From contig WWBZ02000033.1 of assembly GCA_011503125.2 (NCBI GenBank), forward strand, positions 1,302,001 to 1,366,000: a stretch of 64,000 nucleotides of DNA, read 5' to 3'. Positions 23,328 through 34,912 of this stretch are shown here, piece by piece (positions within the stretch are counted from its first letter, which is position 1; the number at the start of each line of letters is the position of its first letter). The position numbers and the translations under genes are program-made. Source of the DNA: Botryosphaeria dothidea (lineage: Eukaryota; Ascomycota; Dothideomycetes; Botryosphaeriales; Botryosphaeriaceae). A model generated the notes under the pieces. The model did no database searches. It worked only from the letters and a program-made list of their open reading frames with translations, and was not told where the DNA came from.

Positions 23328-24790
23328 ATGGCAGACTCACAACAACCGACGCTCAATGGCATCGCAGCCAAGATCACCGAGCTGTCCGAGACTTTGACCA
23401 AGTACCTGAAGGAGAACAATGTCCCGGCACCGACCTTTGCGGCAGACAGCCCCACCAGCTATTCGAACCTGTCGCCGGAAATCTTCATGATACGCCAGGC
23501 TCTATTGGACAGCCTGAATGACATGTGGTACCTGACGCAGGGCCCGAGCGAGAGCATTTTCAACTACGTGCATTGCGTGAGTCTTCCAATCCAGCAACAC
23601 GCTCCAGGGCTAACGCCCGTTGCAACGGTGCATGCCCGACGCCGCCTGCCTCAACGTGCTGAACTACTTCGACTTTTGGTCCGCCGTGCCCCTGGAGGGC
23701 TCCGCCTCGTATGCCGAGATTGCGCAACGCGTGTCGCTGCCGGAGGACGTGGTCCAGCGCGTGATCCAGCACGGCACCACCCTGCGCATCTTCGCCGAGA
23801 CGGAGCCCGGCAAGAAGGCGTCGCGCGTGCAGCACACGTCGCGCTCCGCCGCCCTGGCCCGCAACTCGGGCCTGCGCGCGCTGACCTCGACCATTCTGGA
23901 CGATGCCGGCGCGCCCATGATGGTGCTGAACGAGGCGCTGCAGCGGTACAGCCGCGGCAAGCCCGCCCTGACCCAGGACATGAGCCAGACGGCCTTCGCG
24001 CTCTTCCACAGCGGCGGCGTCTACGGCCAGCACACCAACTCGTGGGACCTGCTGGAGAAGGACGGCGAGGGCGACAAGAAGGGATGGCGGTCGAGGAATT
24101 TCGTCGAGTTCATGCGCTACGTCAAGGAAATCTTCCACCTCGAGGGCGTGGTGCTGGATTCGCACGACTGGAAGTCTGTTGGCAAAGCGACGGTGGTCGA
24201 CGTGAGTAGCAATCTCAGCCCGGACGCCGCATCTCGAACCCGGCTGATATCAAACCCCACAGGTCGGCGGCTCGGCCGGTCACGATGCCGTGGTGTTGGC
24301 GCGCAACTTCCCCGAGCTCAGCATCACCGTGCAGGACCTGTCCAAGGTCAAGTCCGAGTTCGACGCGAGCGTGCCTGAGGAGTTCCGGGACCGCGTCAAG
24401 TTCATGGAGCACGACTTCTTCCAGCCGCAGCCCGTCCAGGCCGACGTCTACATGTTCAAGATGATCCTGCACGACTGGCCCGACCAAGAGGCCGCCAAGA
24501 TCCTGCGCGCCCTGGTGCCCTCGCTGAAGCCGGGCGCGCGCGTGCTGCTCTTCGAGTACATCGGCAGCCATGACGAGAGCGGCGATGGCCCGGCTCTGCC
24601 CCGTTCGATCCAGCAGATGGGCACGGCGACCGACTTGAGGCTGATGGCGCTGTTCAACGCGAAGGAGCGCCCGGTCGATGCCTGGAAGCACATCTTCAAG
24701 CTGGCGGATGAGCGCTTCGAGGTTTCGAGCGTCAAGGCGAACCCGCAGCAGAACTTCTTTGCGGTGATCGAGGCCGTTTGGCGTGGCTGA
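23328..24790 (+). CDS. SAM-dependent O-methyltransferase (COMT-like, secondary-metabolism type)
   Basis: This is a class I SAM O-methyltransferase of the plant-COMT-like fungal type, which methylates hydroxyls of phenolic or polyketide products. Conserved coding blocks are 23328-23576, about 23629-24201 and 24263-24790 (about 449 aa). The N-terminal dimerisation/winged-helix part includes DMWYLTQGPSESIFNYVH and LNVLNYFDFWSAVPL. The SAM loop is VVDVGGSAGHDAVVLARNFP. The catalytic His is in FKMILHDWPDQEAAKIL, and the end is NFFAVIEAVWRG. The second intron (24202-24262) is canonical. The first has a good GTGAGT donor at 23577 and a GCTAAC branch site near 23609, but no AG between the branch site and the return of the conserved frame. 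The allele may therefore be mis-spliced, use a non-canonical acceptor, or contain a sequence error. Two perfect iron-GATA sites lie within 350 bp upstream. Confidence 0.82.
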
Positions 24791-25089
24791 TTTATTGAAG
24801 TTTGAGGACCAGCCATGAAATTCTGCCTTTTATTTTTAGATAAAAACGTCATAGTCAGCTGCCAAAGACAGTAAATACAAATAAAACGTACAGTTCAACA
24901 AACCTGGGCTCGACTCGAAATGCACACGGCTGCGTGATGTCACTGAAATCGAATGAGCGACACAATTTTTACTGAAATGGGGATATACAGTCTTTGCCGC
25001 TGCATGATACTCGGCTAGGCCTCTTGATAAACGCTCAAAATAGAAAGACGCACAATTTTTCTTTTATACTATTTTGGGGACCCCTCCCG

Positions 25090-27148
25090 TCACCGAGATT
25101 CCGTCGACTCCTTCAACGGACGATTTTCATCATTGTCCCCACTGTCCTCACTTTCCTTGTCGTCGTCAGACTCACCCATATCCGGGCTGAATGAATCCTG
25201 CATGCTTTCATGACTTTCCGCCATTGCCGGACTGCCCGAATCCTGCACCTTTTCGTAGCCCTTTGATTTCTTGAAGAACCTCGCGTCGATCTTCGGCGCC
25301 ACCCAAAAGAGGAATACGACGGTGAAGCCGGCCAGGCCCAGCAGGACGGGCGGCAGGACCTGGGCCACGAGCGAGATGGTGGGCCGTTTCGGCTGCGGAG
25401 GGTAGTGCCTCTTCCCGTCGAAGTCGCCGTCGAAGACGAGCTGATCCGGATACTGCACCTCGACGGCGGGCGGGAGCACCAGCGGCGCCTCCTCGTCGAC
25501 GTCCTGGTTCCGGCACGCGAATTCGTCGCAGAACGGCTGCAGCGCGGTCGAGGGTACGAAGGTGCTGATGATCTCGCTGCGGCGCAGCAGCGTGCCCTTG
25601 GCGTCGATGGCCTCGGCGTAGGACCACTCGGTGAAGTTGTCGCAGTGGAAGCGCGTCTCGAAGCCCGTCTTGTTGGCCGAGCCGAGGAGCTGCCAGGGCC
25701 CCATGGCGGTCTTCGCGGAATAGAAGTTCCACTGGGCCACCGTCGTGGCGCCGTTCCAGGAGACGTAGAAGACGGTGCCGCTCGCGCTGTCCCTCGAGTA
25801 CGTCCACAGCGAAGGCGCGTCGGACGGGATGCCGGTCCACTGGTGCTTCCGCGAGCGGTACACCATGACTTCCGAGCCGTTGTTCGCGACATGGCCGCGC
25901 ATCACGGGGGTGCCATCGTTGCGGAATTCAGAAAAGAACGGCACTGCGCCCCAGCCGACGAAAGCGTTGCCGTTGTTCAACATCTCCATGCTGCCCTGCG
26001 AGTGTGCCATGATATCTCCACCGTCGTAGATGTATTCCGAAAGTAGGGTTGCCGTCATGGTCAGGTGGTTGATGTAGATTAGCAGACCGCGTGAGTACTC
26101 GTTGGTTGCGTTCATTCCGTCAAAGGCGTTGTCGAAGACCGAGATGACACTGTGCGTCGCGTTGTCTGACACCCAGCGTGCGTCGTGCTGGCTGGAGAAA
26201 TTGAAGTCCTTCTTGTATGGCTCATCCTCCTGGCCCCTAAGCTCCCAGACGACCTGCCCAGTCTTGCCAGAGATCTTGTAGATGGTGGCGAAGTGACGAC
26301 CAGACACGAGGTAATCGCCATGCCGGCTCTTATCGATCGAGTTCGTATGGAAATAGTCCCATGGCGCGGCAGTAGATTTCCCATCGCCTGCGACCACGTT
26401 GCCGTTCAAAGCCAGTCTGCTGTGCTTGGGCGAGGTTTCCTCGTGGTCCAGACTCCGCCACTCGAAGAGCAGTTCCCCGGTGTCAACACGCACCTCTTGA
26501 AACATGCTCTCGATGATCCAGCCCATGCCGGCAGATTCACCGAAGGGCGACAAATCATACTGCCGAGGGGAGAGAATGTTGAGAAGTGCTCCTCTACCAC
26601 CATCGACGAGTTTGAACTCGTGCATGTCGGCTGCAGGCACAGACCCGGAGGTCTGCACCGTCTTGACGACGCGATAGCTCTTGTCGAGAACGGCGCCCAT
26701 GCCGCGACCGAAACCAGGATTTGCGGTGCCCTGGAAGAAGCAGAAGAACAAGCACAGATGGTCTTCGCCTTTATAGTGGCAGACTTGCGGGTTGTGGACG
26801 GTGGCGGGGCCAAAGTCAGCGGCGCCTGTCCACACCAGGTTTCCCGAGTTGTCGTAGATGTAAGGTCCGCGATCAGGACCTGTTTCCGAGAGACGCCATG
26901 GCGAGACGAAAATGAAGCCGTCGGAGACAGCTTCGGGCTCGAATACCTCGATACTCAGAGCGGGCGGCTTGATATCTGGGCGCTGCAGCGATGGTTCGTC
27001 AGTGAAATGCTTTCGCGGCGGGTTGTGGAGAAGCAGAGCGTACAGAATAGAAGAACGAGATTGGGTCGGTCTCGTTGTCGGCGCGCACCGCGGCGCAGTA
27101 GGCGAGAATCGCCAGCAGCAGCGCCAGCAATGAAGTGTAGGGCGACAT
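25090..27148 (-). CDS. Arylsulfotransferase-like membrane protein 1 (Arylsulfotran_2 family)
   Basis: This is a beta-propeller-type protein of the arylsulfotransferase (ASST-like, Arylsulfotran_2) family. Bacterial ASSTs move sulfate between phenols; I know of no proven role for the fungal branch. Exons on the minus strand are 27148-27044 and 26982-25090, giving 665 aa, with a 61-nt intron. The first exon encodes a signal peptide (MSPYTSLLALLLAILAYCAA). Family blocks follow: RPDIKPPALS, GPYIYDNSGNLVWTG, DLSPFG, HTNSIDKSRHGDYLVSGRH, and NFSSQHDARW with a candidate catalytic His. Near the C terminus is one membrane helix (LPPVLLGLAGFTVVFLFWV), then an acidic cytosolic tail rich in Ser, Asp and Glu. 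It is a paralogue of the gene at 47468-49510, sharing the position of the first intron. It stands divergent from the first MFS transporter, 635 bp apart. Confidence 0.85.
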
Positions 27149-27783
27149 GTCGTCGGCGGCCAGGACGGATCAGGTGCAGGGCGTTGGTAAACAAGCCACG
27201 CGAAGCGGCATATTTCAAGAAACGGCGGAACGGCGAGCCGATACCGGGTAGAAAACTAGCTTGCTGGGCCTGCTAATTGTTGTAGCTCCGTAGCACTGCT
27301 GGGTATCAAAAACAATTGAGCGCTGATCGCGCGAGTCCGATTCATGCACTTCGATGCCCGTCGCGCCCCCGTCACGGCCGAAAGTACCCTTCACCACGGT
27401 CATCCCCACTCGACTCACCCTCCATCATACCCCTGCCCTGTGCTCTCGGTGCTCCGATACGCCTACACGCCAGCTCGCCTGTCCTGCCTGCAGGTTGCAT
27501 TTGCCGCCTGAGGCGACCCGGGCTCGAGCCACGCTGTCCCATGGCCAAACTTTCCTGTCGCTTCTTTCATGCAGGCCGGCTTATTCCGGCAAATTCCACG
27601 CCGCGAGAACGGAGCGCACCCGCGGTCAAGCACTTGTTTCTGGAACTGGTCCGCCACGCCGTGAACCACACCCGCGGGTCGGCAAACTCTTCAACTCCCT
27701 TATTTATCGAACCACAGGCACTCCATCAGCCAGAGTAGTCCTGTCAATCGCTTTTGTCCACTCACTGTCAACCATCAACCGCC
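27149..27783. promoter_or_regulatory. Divergent promoter region (ASST-like 1 / SIT transporter 1)
   Basis: These 635 bp lie between two divergent start codons. No perfect ATCWGATAA was seen; one CGATAA core lies near 27704-27709 (TTATCG on plus). A pyrimidine- and CA-rich leader precedes the transporter ATG. Shared control of both genes is plausible from the geometry. Confidence 0.5.
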
Positions 27784-29863
27784 ATGGCGTTCAAGCTATT
27801 CGAAAAGAAGGGCCAACAGGACGCCGTCGTCCCGTCCTCTCCGACCGAGCAGAACGTCGAGGCCAACCCCGCCTCCATTGAGCCCAAGTCTGAGGCCACT
27901 GACACTGCCAACGCTGTTCCTTCTGAGACCAGCGATGGAGAGAGGGACGAGGCCCATCAGTTCCACGGTGTTGCCGAGATGGAAGCCATCACCACCCACT
28001 GGGACAAGAAGAGCATGCTCATCGCATACGCCCTGTAAGACTCTTTCGAAACAACGCTCCAATCACCATCCGCGTATACTGATCAACGACCAGCATCTAT
28101 CTCAACCACTGGGCCATGTCTATGCTGTCCATGACTTACACCAACCTGGTGCCCTACGTGACCAGTGCCTTCAACAAGCACGGTTTGATCACCACCACCA
28201 ACATCGTGTCCTCCATTGTTGGTGGCGTGTGCAGATTGCCCATCGCCAAGATCATCGATATCTGGGGTCGTGTCGAAGGCTTCCTGCTGATGATTCTGAT
28301 CATGACCATTGGTGAGATTTCCCGATAAAAACCACATTCAGCAAGCCACTGACTGTCGAGGAAAGGCCTGATCATGATGGCCGTTTGCGACAACGTGCAG
28401 ACTTACGCCGCGGCTGCCGTCTTCTACAAGATCGGCTATACCGGAATCGGCTATGTCATCGATGTCTTCGTTGCCGACACTTCCAGCCTGCGCAACCGTG
28501 CCTTGATCATGGCCGTCAACTCGACTCCCTACCTGGCCACCGCGTTCGCCGGCCCTGCTGCGGCTGAAAAGTTCTACTACGGCGCCGGCTGGAGATGGGG
28601 ATTCGGCTGCTTCGCCATCGTCATCCCCGCCGTGTGTCTTCCGATGGCCGCCCTCTTCATCTACATCCGCAGGCAGACCCGTCTCGCCGGTTTTGCCCCC
28701 AGGCAGGCCTCTGGCCGTACTATCTGGGAGTCGACCAAGTACTACTTCGTCGAGTTTGATGGTAAAGGAAACCTTGCAAGTTCCCTCAGAACGATACTGA
28801 CGGATGACTTCCAGTGATTGGCATGATCCTCATCACCGCGGGCTGGTCTCTTATCCTTCTCCCGCTGACCATCGCCACCTACCAAGCCGAGAAGTGGGAG
28901 ACGCCCTACATCATCGCCATGATCGTTCTCGGCGGCGTGCTCGTCGTCGCTTTCGCCGCTTGGGAGAAGTGGTTCTCGCCCGTCTCGTTCGTTCCGTTCA
29001 ACATCTTGGTCGACCGCACCGTCCTTCCCGCCTGCATCCTCTCCGCCTGTCTCTTCGTCGCATCCAGGTAAGCCTCCATCCTTTCTCTTCACTCCAGTTC
29101 GGCTCACTAACTTCCGCGTAGCCTCTGGAGCTCGTACTTCTCCTCTTTCCTGCAGGTGGCCTTGTACCAAACGATTTCCGAGGCCGGATACGTGGGCAGC
29201 ATCTACTCTCTCGGTTCCTGCGTCTGGGCCTTCGCTACCGGATCGTGAGTATTCCCCCCTTTTCTGGAAAAATGACACGAAGAGCGTGACTGACGGAGGC
29301 TGCACAGGCTCATCCGCTACACCAACCACTTCAAGTGGCTCGCCATGGTGGCCGCGCCGCTGGTCGTCATGTCGTCCGGCCTGTTCATCAAGTACCGGCA
29401 GCCGGGCGAGTCGCTCGGCTCGATCATCGGCTGCCAGATCATCATGACGGTCGCGGCGGCGACGCTCGTCGTGTGCGAGCAGATGGCGGTCATGACGGCG
29501 GCGGCGCACGCCAACGTCGCCGTCGTCATCGCGCTGCTGTCGCTCTTCACCAACATCGGCTCCGGCATCGGCTCCGGCATCTCCGGCGCGCTGTGGACCA
29601 ACATCTTCCCGCAGAAGCTCAAGGAGGCGCTGCCGCAGGCCGACGCCAAGACCATCGCCAAGATCTACGGCTCCCTGGTGGTGCAGCGCAAGTACCCCAA
29701 GGGCTCCGCCATGCGCGACGGCATCAACTGGGCGTACGGCGTGGGCATGAAGTACCAGTCCATCGCCGCCACGGCCATCCTCGTCCTGACCATCCCGCTG
29801 GTCATGTGCTGGAAGGACTACAACGTCAAGGAGACGCGCAGGAACAAGGGCCGCGTCCTCTAG
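27784..29863 (+). CDS. SIT/MirB-type MFS siderophore transporter 1
   Basis: This is a 14-helix-type major facilitator of the fungal siderophore-iron transporter group (Arn/MirB-like), expected in the plasma membrane importing ferri-siderophores. The six exons are 27784-28034, 28094-28311, 28366-28761, 28815-29067, 29122-29244 and 29308-29863, giving 598 aa. All introns are 53-63 nt, GT-AG and in frame. The N terminus is a ~75-residue acidic cytosolic tail. Family features are VSSIVGGVCRLPIAKIIDIW plus GRVEGFLLM, the MAVNSTPYLATAFAGPAAA helix, GAGWRWGFG, and IGSGISGALWTNIFPQKL near the end. The C terminus is a short basic tail. It heads a run of plus-strand genes (ABC, NRPS, second MFS). The substrate is inferred from the adjacent NPS6/SidD-like NRPS. 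Confidence 0.93.
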
Positions 29864-30315
29864 GCCACTCACCCACTCACTCACTCACTTCGCTGCATAT
29901 ACACACTATAGGGCTTGTTGGGGGGACTTGGAACTGGGTGTTCCTATTCTTGGGTTGATCGGTGGACAGGTGGATGAACCGGACGTAATAATCGGAGATG
30001 TTTGTGTCATAATATGACTCTTGCTTTTGCACTCGATGATGCTCGGTGATGAAAACCTGCAAACCAAGGGCAATGAAAGAGGTCAGAAACGGGCAAAGCT
30101 CGGATCGTACACACAATCGGTGACGCCGGATCGGTCAGCGCGTCTGATGCATAAAATAATCGGCTAAACCGAGCCGAGAGAGGCCGCGGGATTGCCGTTT
30201 CAAGGCCTCGAAACTAAGAGGAATGCTGGAAAAGCAAGCGAGTACCTCGACGTCGGTATGGGAGTGCTCGCAGCCGACGCTCGAGGCTGGACGACGCCGA
30301 TCACCCGTGTAAAAA

Positions 30316-30324
30316 TTATCTGAT
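30316..30324 (-). promoter_or_regulatory. SreA/Sre1-type iron-GATA site (ATCAGATAA)
   Basis: This is a perfect ATCWGATAA on the minus strand. It has a G before it (GATCAGATAA), so it also fits the stricter RATCWGATAA consensus. It lies 418 bp before the ABC-transporter ATG. Confidence 0.7.
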
Positions 30325-30469
30325 CCGTGGATGGTGGCTTGGCGGGGTGGCAGGGGTAAGCGGTGGGACGGCGACTGGGCCATGCCATCTGGACCGGGGG
30401 CGCGAAGGATGGCATGCGGGGGCGTGGCGCTAGCGGGTGGCCGTATACGAGCCACTCGGTGAGCCGATC

Positions 30470-30478
30470 TTATCAGAT
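30470..30478 (-). promoter_or_regulatory. SreA/Sre1-type iron-GATA site (ATCTGATAA)
   Basis: This is a perfect ATCWGATAA on the minus strand, preceded by A, so it fits RATCWGATAA. It lies 264 bp before the ABC-transporter ATG and 154 bp from the preceding site. Confidence 0.7.
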
Positions 30479-30654
30479 TTTGACCTTGTATTCCCTCGCC
30501 CGCCCTGGGCCCTGCGGTCTCGGGCGTATTTTTTTTTTCTGGAGACCTTCTCTCTTTAGCCGCTTGTTCGGACATAAGGCTTGTGACCGCGGACAAACAC
30601 CAACTGGGATCGGATTTCCCTTTCTCTCCACGTCCAGCAGCAACACGCGCTGGG

Positions 30655-30658
<4 letters not shown>

Positions 30659-30696
<38 letters not shown>
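30659..30696 (+). repeat. (GA)19 microsatellite in the ABC 5' leader
   Basis: A 38-bp pure GA tract ends 45 bp before the ABC-transporter ATG. It is likely transcribed in the leader or covers the core promoter, and it may vary in length between strains. Confidence 0.95.
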
Positions 30697-30699
<3 letters not shown>

Positions 30700-30741
30700 C
30701 ATCATGGCAGGACACACGGCAAGCTTCCACACCACACCATC

Positions 30742-33700
30742 ATGTCGAAATGGGCAACAGCTGACAGCTTCCAGCCTGGTGGCGCCGCCAAGCGGCTGGC
30801 CTCCAAGATCGTCAATCCCGCCTTCTTCTCGCTGCTGCTCGACTCCAACCCGGAGCCGCTCGACATCACCCTGCTGGTGGTGGGCACCGTCGTCGCCATA
30901 GCAGCCGGCATGCCCTTCCCGCTGCTGTGCATATACTTTGGAAAGCTCGTCGACGACCTGAACACGTCCGCATGCATTGACGAGCCGCCCGCGGGCTTGG
31001 AGGACATGGTCCGCCGAAAGGTGATCATCGTAGCTTGCTTCGCCGTGGCCAACTTCGCGACCATATACGTGTACATGGGATGCTGGACCCTCTTCGGCGA
31101 GCGCATCGTGCGCCGTCTGCGCACCCGCTATCTGACCGCGTTGCTGCGGCAAGAGGCGGCCTACTTCGACACGATCCCCTCCGGCGAAGTAGCCTCGCGC
31201 CTGGACAGCGATTTGCACACCATCCAACAGGGTGTCTCCGAGAAGGTCGGCATATACATTGCGAGTATCTCCAACTTCATTACCGCATATATTGTTGCCT
31301 TCATAATGGATTCCCGGCTGGCCATCATCCTGTTCGCTCTCGTGCCGGCCTATTACTTGATGGTGCACGTGGGCAAGCACTTCTCTGAAAAGTACTCGAA
31401 ACAGGTGAACGCGGCTGTGGCAGAGGCGAGCTCCATTGCTGCGGCGAGTCTGTCCAACATCCAGGTCGTGCAGGCATTCCGTCTGGAGTCTCGTCTCGAG
31501 GCGATTTTTGCGGGCCATCTCTCCAAGGTGCAACCTGTGGCCATTCGCAAGTTCACAGCAGCTGCAATTCAGCTTGGTTTCCTATTCTTTGTTGCGCATA
31601 CCGCAAACTCGACCTCAGTCTGGCTGGGCAGCGGGCAGATTGCCGATTCCATCGTGGACGATACGGGCTTCACCTTTGGCCGTGTCTATACCTGTCTGCT
31701 GGTCATGATCAACGGTAACCTCTTACAGGACTACACCACCACACTTACTTTCAGCATTTGCTAACCATTCCGCAGCCTCCTTCATGCTGACGCAAGTCTC
31801 CCCGTTCCTCACGATCTTCTCCTCCGCGGCCACAGCATCCGAAAAGCTCCTCGAGACGATCGACCGCCCCTCCCAAATCGACGGCACCTCGCCCGTGCAC
31901 GGTAACATCCCGCCCACCTTCTCCGGCGAAGTCGAGTTCAGCCACGTCTCCTTCGAGTACCCGTCGCGGCCGGGCGCCACGGTCCTCGACGACCTCTCGC
32001 TCACCATCGCGGCCAAGAAGACGACCGCCATCGTCGGCTCCTCGGGCAGCGGCAAGTCGACGCTGGCCTCGCTGATCCCGCGCATCTACGACGTCGACGC
32101 CGGCGAGATCAGCGTCGACGGCGTCGCCGTCAAGGCCCTCAACGCGCGCTTCCTGCGCAGCAACATCGCCATCGTCGAGCAGAACCCGTCGCTCTTCGAC
32201 GTCTCCATCCTCGAGAACATCGCCTTCGGCCTCGTCGGCTCCGCCGGCAGCGACCACTCGCTGCTGCAGGACAGCGTCGCCGGCGGCGAGCTGGGGCTGG
32301 TCGCCGAGGCGGTGCAGACGCACGGCAGCTCGCTCGAGCAGGCGGCGGAGCGGTCGAGCTCGGCCGCTGCGAAGAAGGTCGTGCGGCTCGCGCTCGACGC
32401 GGCGCGCCGCGCGGGCGTGATGCACTTCGCGCCGAACCTCGAGCACGGCCTGGCGACGCGGGTTGGGTCTGGCGGCAGTCAGCTTTCTGGCGGCCAGAAG
32501 CAGCGTGTTGCTATTGCGCGTGCGCTGATCCGTGATGCGCCGGTGCTGATACTCGACGAAGCCACCTCCGCGCTGGACTCCGCATCGGAGAAGGCCATTC
32601 AGGCGTCGCTGGAGGAAGTCTGCAAGGGCAAGACGATCATCATGATTGCGCACAGGCTGTCGACGGTTAGGAATGCCGACAAGATCATTGCAATGGCTAA
32701 GGGCAAGGTCGTCGAGGAGGGCTCCTATGACGAACTGTTGCAAAAGGGCGGGTTGTTCGCCTCCCTGGTGCGCGCGCAGGACCTTCAGCAGCAGGAAAAC
32801 CGTGCCGCCGCAGAGCCCCTGATCTCGATGGATTCCGGAGAAGCGTCGTCGGCCGCCAATCCGGAGAAGGACATGACCGAAATCGACATGGATTCCGACG
32901 ACGACGACGACGACGACGAAGACCTCCCGCTCCTGGAGTCGCAGGAGGTCAAGGACGGCAAGGCCAGCAAAACACCAGCAGAGAAGCCGCACTCGTTCAT
33001 CTCGACCTTCGTCTCCGTCGTGGGCATGGCCCGCCCCTGGCGCAACTACGTCCTCATCGGCGTCGGCGCCGCAACCATCGTCGGCTGCTCCCACTCCGGC
33101 GAGGCTCTCATCTTCGGCAACATGATCGGTCGTCTCACCCCTTGCCGCGGCGAAGCTGCCGTCCGGTGGGCGGGTGTCTTCTTCTCGCGCATGTTCTTTC
33201 TGCTGGCGGTCGCCAACTTCAGCGCCAACGTGATGCGCGGAACGGCCTTCGGGTACGTCTCGGAAAAGGTCCTGCTGAAGACGCGCATCTTGACGCTGAG
33301 GTCTCTGCTGCATCACGACGTGGCCTGGCACGAGTCGGACGGGCGGACGCCGGACAACCTCCTGGCGCAGCTGACCACGGACACGAACAGCTTGAGCGGC
33401 ATGACCGGCTCCGTCCTGGGCATCGCCTACTCCATCGTCGTCAGCCTGGGCCTTGGCATCGTCATCGCGCACATCGTCGCGTGGAAGATCGCCATCGTGC
33501 TGCTGGCCACCGTCCCCGTGCTGCTCGCGGCCGGCTTCATGCGCCTGCGCGCGCTCGCGCAGTTCCACGAGAAGCATGCCAAGGCCTTCAACCAGTCCGT
33601 CGCCGTGGCCAAGGAGGCCGTCGACTGCATCCAGACCGTCGCCGCGTTCGCGCTCGAGGACCTCGAGCTGCGCGTGTACCGGCGGGCGCTGCGCGCGCCC

Positions 33701-34912
33701 TACGCCGCCACGCTCCGCGGCATCTTCACCAGCAACTTCTGGCTCGCGCTGTCCTTCAGCATCACCAACCTCATCTACGCGCTGGCCTACTGGTGGGGCG
33801 CCAAGCAGACCGCCAACGGCAACTACACGCAGACGCAGTTCTTCATCGTGCTGCCCGCCCTGCTCTTCAGCGCGCAGAGCTGCGGCCAGTTCTTCTCGCT
33901 GGCGCCCGACATCTCCCGGGCCGGCGTCGCCGCGCGCCGCATCTTGGGGCTCGTCGAGAAGATGCCGCCGGGCGCGCCGCCCGCGGAGCAGCTGGAGGCG
34001 CACGCCGGGCACGTCGAGAGGTACGACGGCGGCGAGGACGACGAGGACGGCGCCGCGGGCGTGCAGATGAAGCAGTTCGGGCATCGTCTCAACTTCGGAC
34101 TCGGCGTCAGCGTGGACTTTGAGGATGTGCGCTTCTCGTACCCGTCGCGGCCGAACGTCGAGGTGCTCAAGGGGCTCGACATGCACGTCAAGCCCAACCA
34201 GTTTGTCGCGCTGACGGGCCACTCGGGCTCCGGCAAGAGCACCACCTTCGCGCTGCTGGAGCGCTTCTACAAGCCTTCCAGCGGATCAGTGAAGCTGGAC
34301 GGCAAGGACATTACTCAGACAAGCGATGTGTCGTTCCGTGACGACATCGCGCTGGTGCCGCAGCAGAGCGTGCTGTTCGACGGCACGGTGGCGTTCAACA
34401 TTGCACTCGGCGCGCCGGCAGGCGTGCATGTGTCGCAGAAGGACATCGAAGAGGCGTGCCGCGCCGCAAACATCCACGACACCATCACCTCCCTCCCCGA
34501 AGGCTACAACACGCAGTGCGGCCGCAACGGCAGCCAGTTCAGCGGTGGCCAGCTCCAACGTACGTGGAACCCCCCACTCCCTCCAGCCCCTTTGACGACG
34601 AAGCATCGCTGACAGACTCAAACAGGCCTGAGCATCGCCCGCGCGCTGCTGCGCAAGCCACGCCTCCTGCTCCTCGACGAGCCCACGTCCGCGCTCGACG
34701 CCGAGAGCGAGCGCATCTGGCAGACGACGCTCGACCGCATCAGCCGCGACATGACCGTCGTGGTCATCGCTCACCGGCTGGCCACCATCCGCAAGGCCGA
34801 CCGCATCTTCCTCGTCGAGGGCGGCCGCTGCGTCGACTCGGGCTCGCACGACGAGCTGCTCCAGCGGTGCGAGTCGTACAAGTCGAGCGTCATGCACCAG
34901 ACGCTGCGGTGA
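30742..34912 (+). CDS. Full-size ABC-B (MDR-type) transporter of the siderophore cluster
   Basis: This is a TMD-NBD-TMD-NBD transporter of the ABC-B subfamily. Genes of this type sit beside NPS6/SidD NRPS genes in other ascomycetes and are proposed to move the siderophore or its breakdown products. Exons are 30742-31714, 31776-34559 and 34626-34912, giving 1347 aa. NBD1 has Walker A GSSGSGKST at ~412, the signature QLSGGQKQR at ~560 and Walker B ILDEATSALD. NBD2 has GHSGSGKST at ~1139, the signature QFSGGQLQR (Phe for Leu) and LLLDEPTSALD. The last intron splits the second signature motif. An extra segment rich in Gly, Ser and Ala (~50 residues) sits between the Q-loop region and the NBD1 signature. 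The linker between halves carries a run of Asp codons. Two iron-GATA sites lie upstream. The next gene downstream on the same strand is the NRPS. Confidence 0.92.

Larger units (their letters stand above)
29864..30741. promoter_or_regulatory. ABC-transporter promoter region
   Basis: This 878-bp gap follows the first transporter. Short CACT repeats directly follow its stop codon. Two perfect iron-GATA sites (30316, 30470) and a long GA repeat at -46 relative to the ATG mark it as the promoter and leader of the ABC gene. No other gene was seen. Confidence 0.65.

Noticed and set aside
27149..27783. Search for a perfect iron operator before SIT transporter 1
   Set aside because: Only a CGATAA core near 27704 was found, which is too common to call an operator.
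29870..29890. CACT tandem repeats after the SIT transporter 1 stop codon
   Set aside because: It is too short (about four to five units) to be more than ordinary simple sequence in a 3' untranslated region.
31751..34222. 823-codon open frame on the minus strand
   Set aside because: It is antisense to the ABC transporter. Its Arg/Glu/Val/Gly-rich low-complexity sequence is a shadow of GC-rich codons, and both ABC halves read perfectly on the plus strand.
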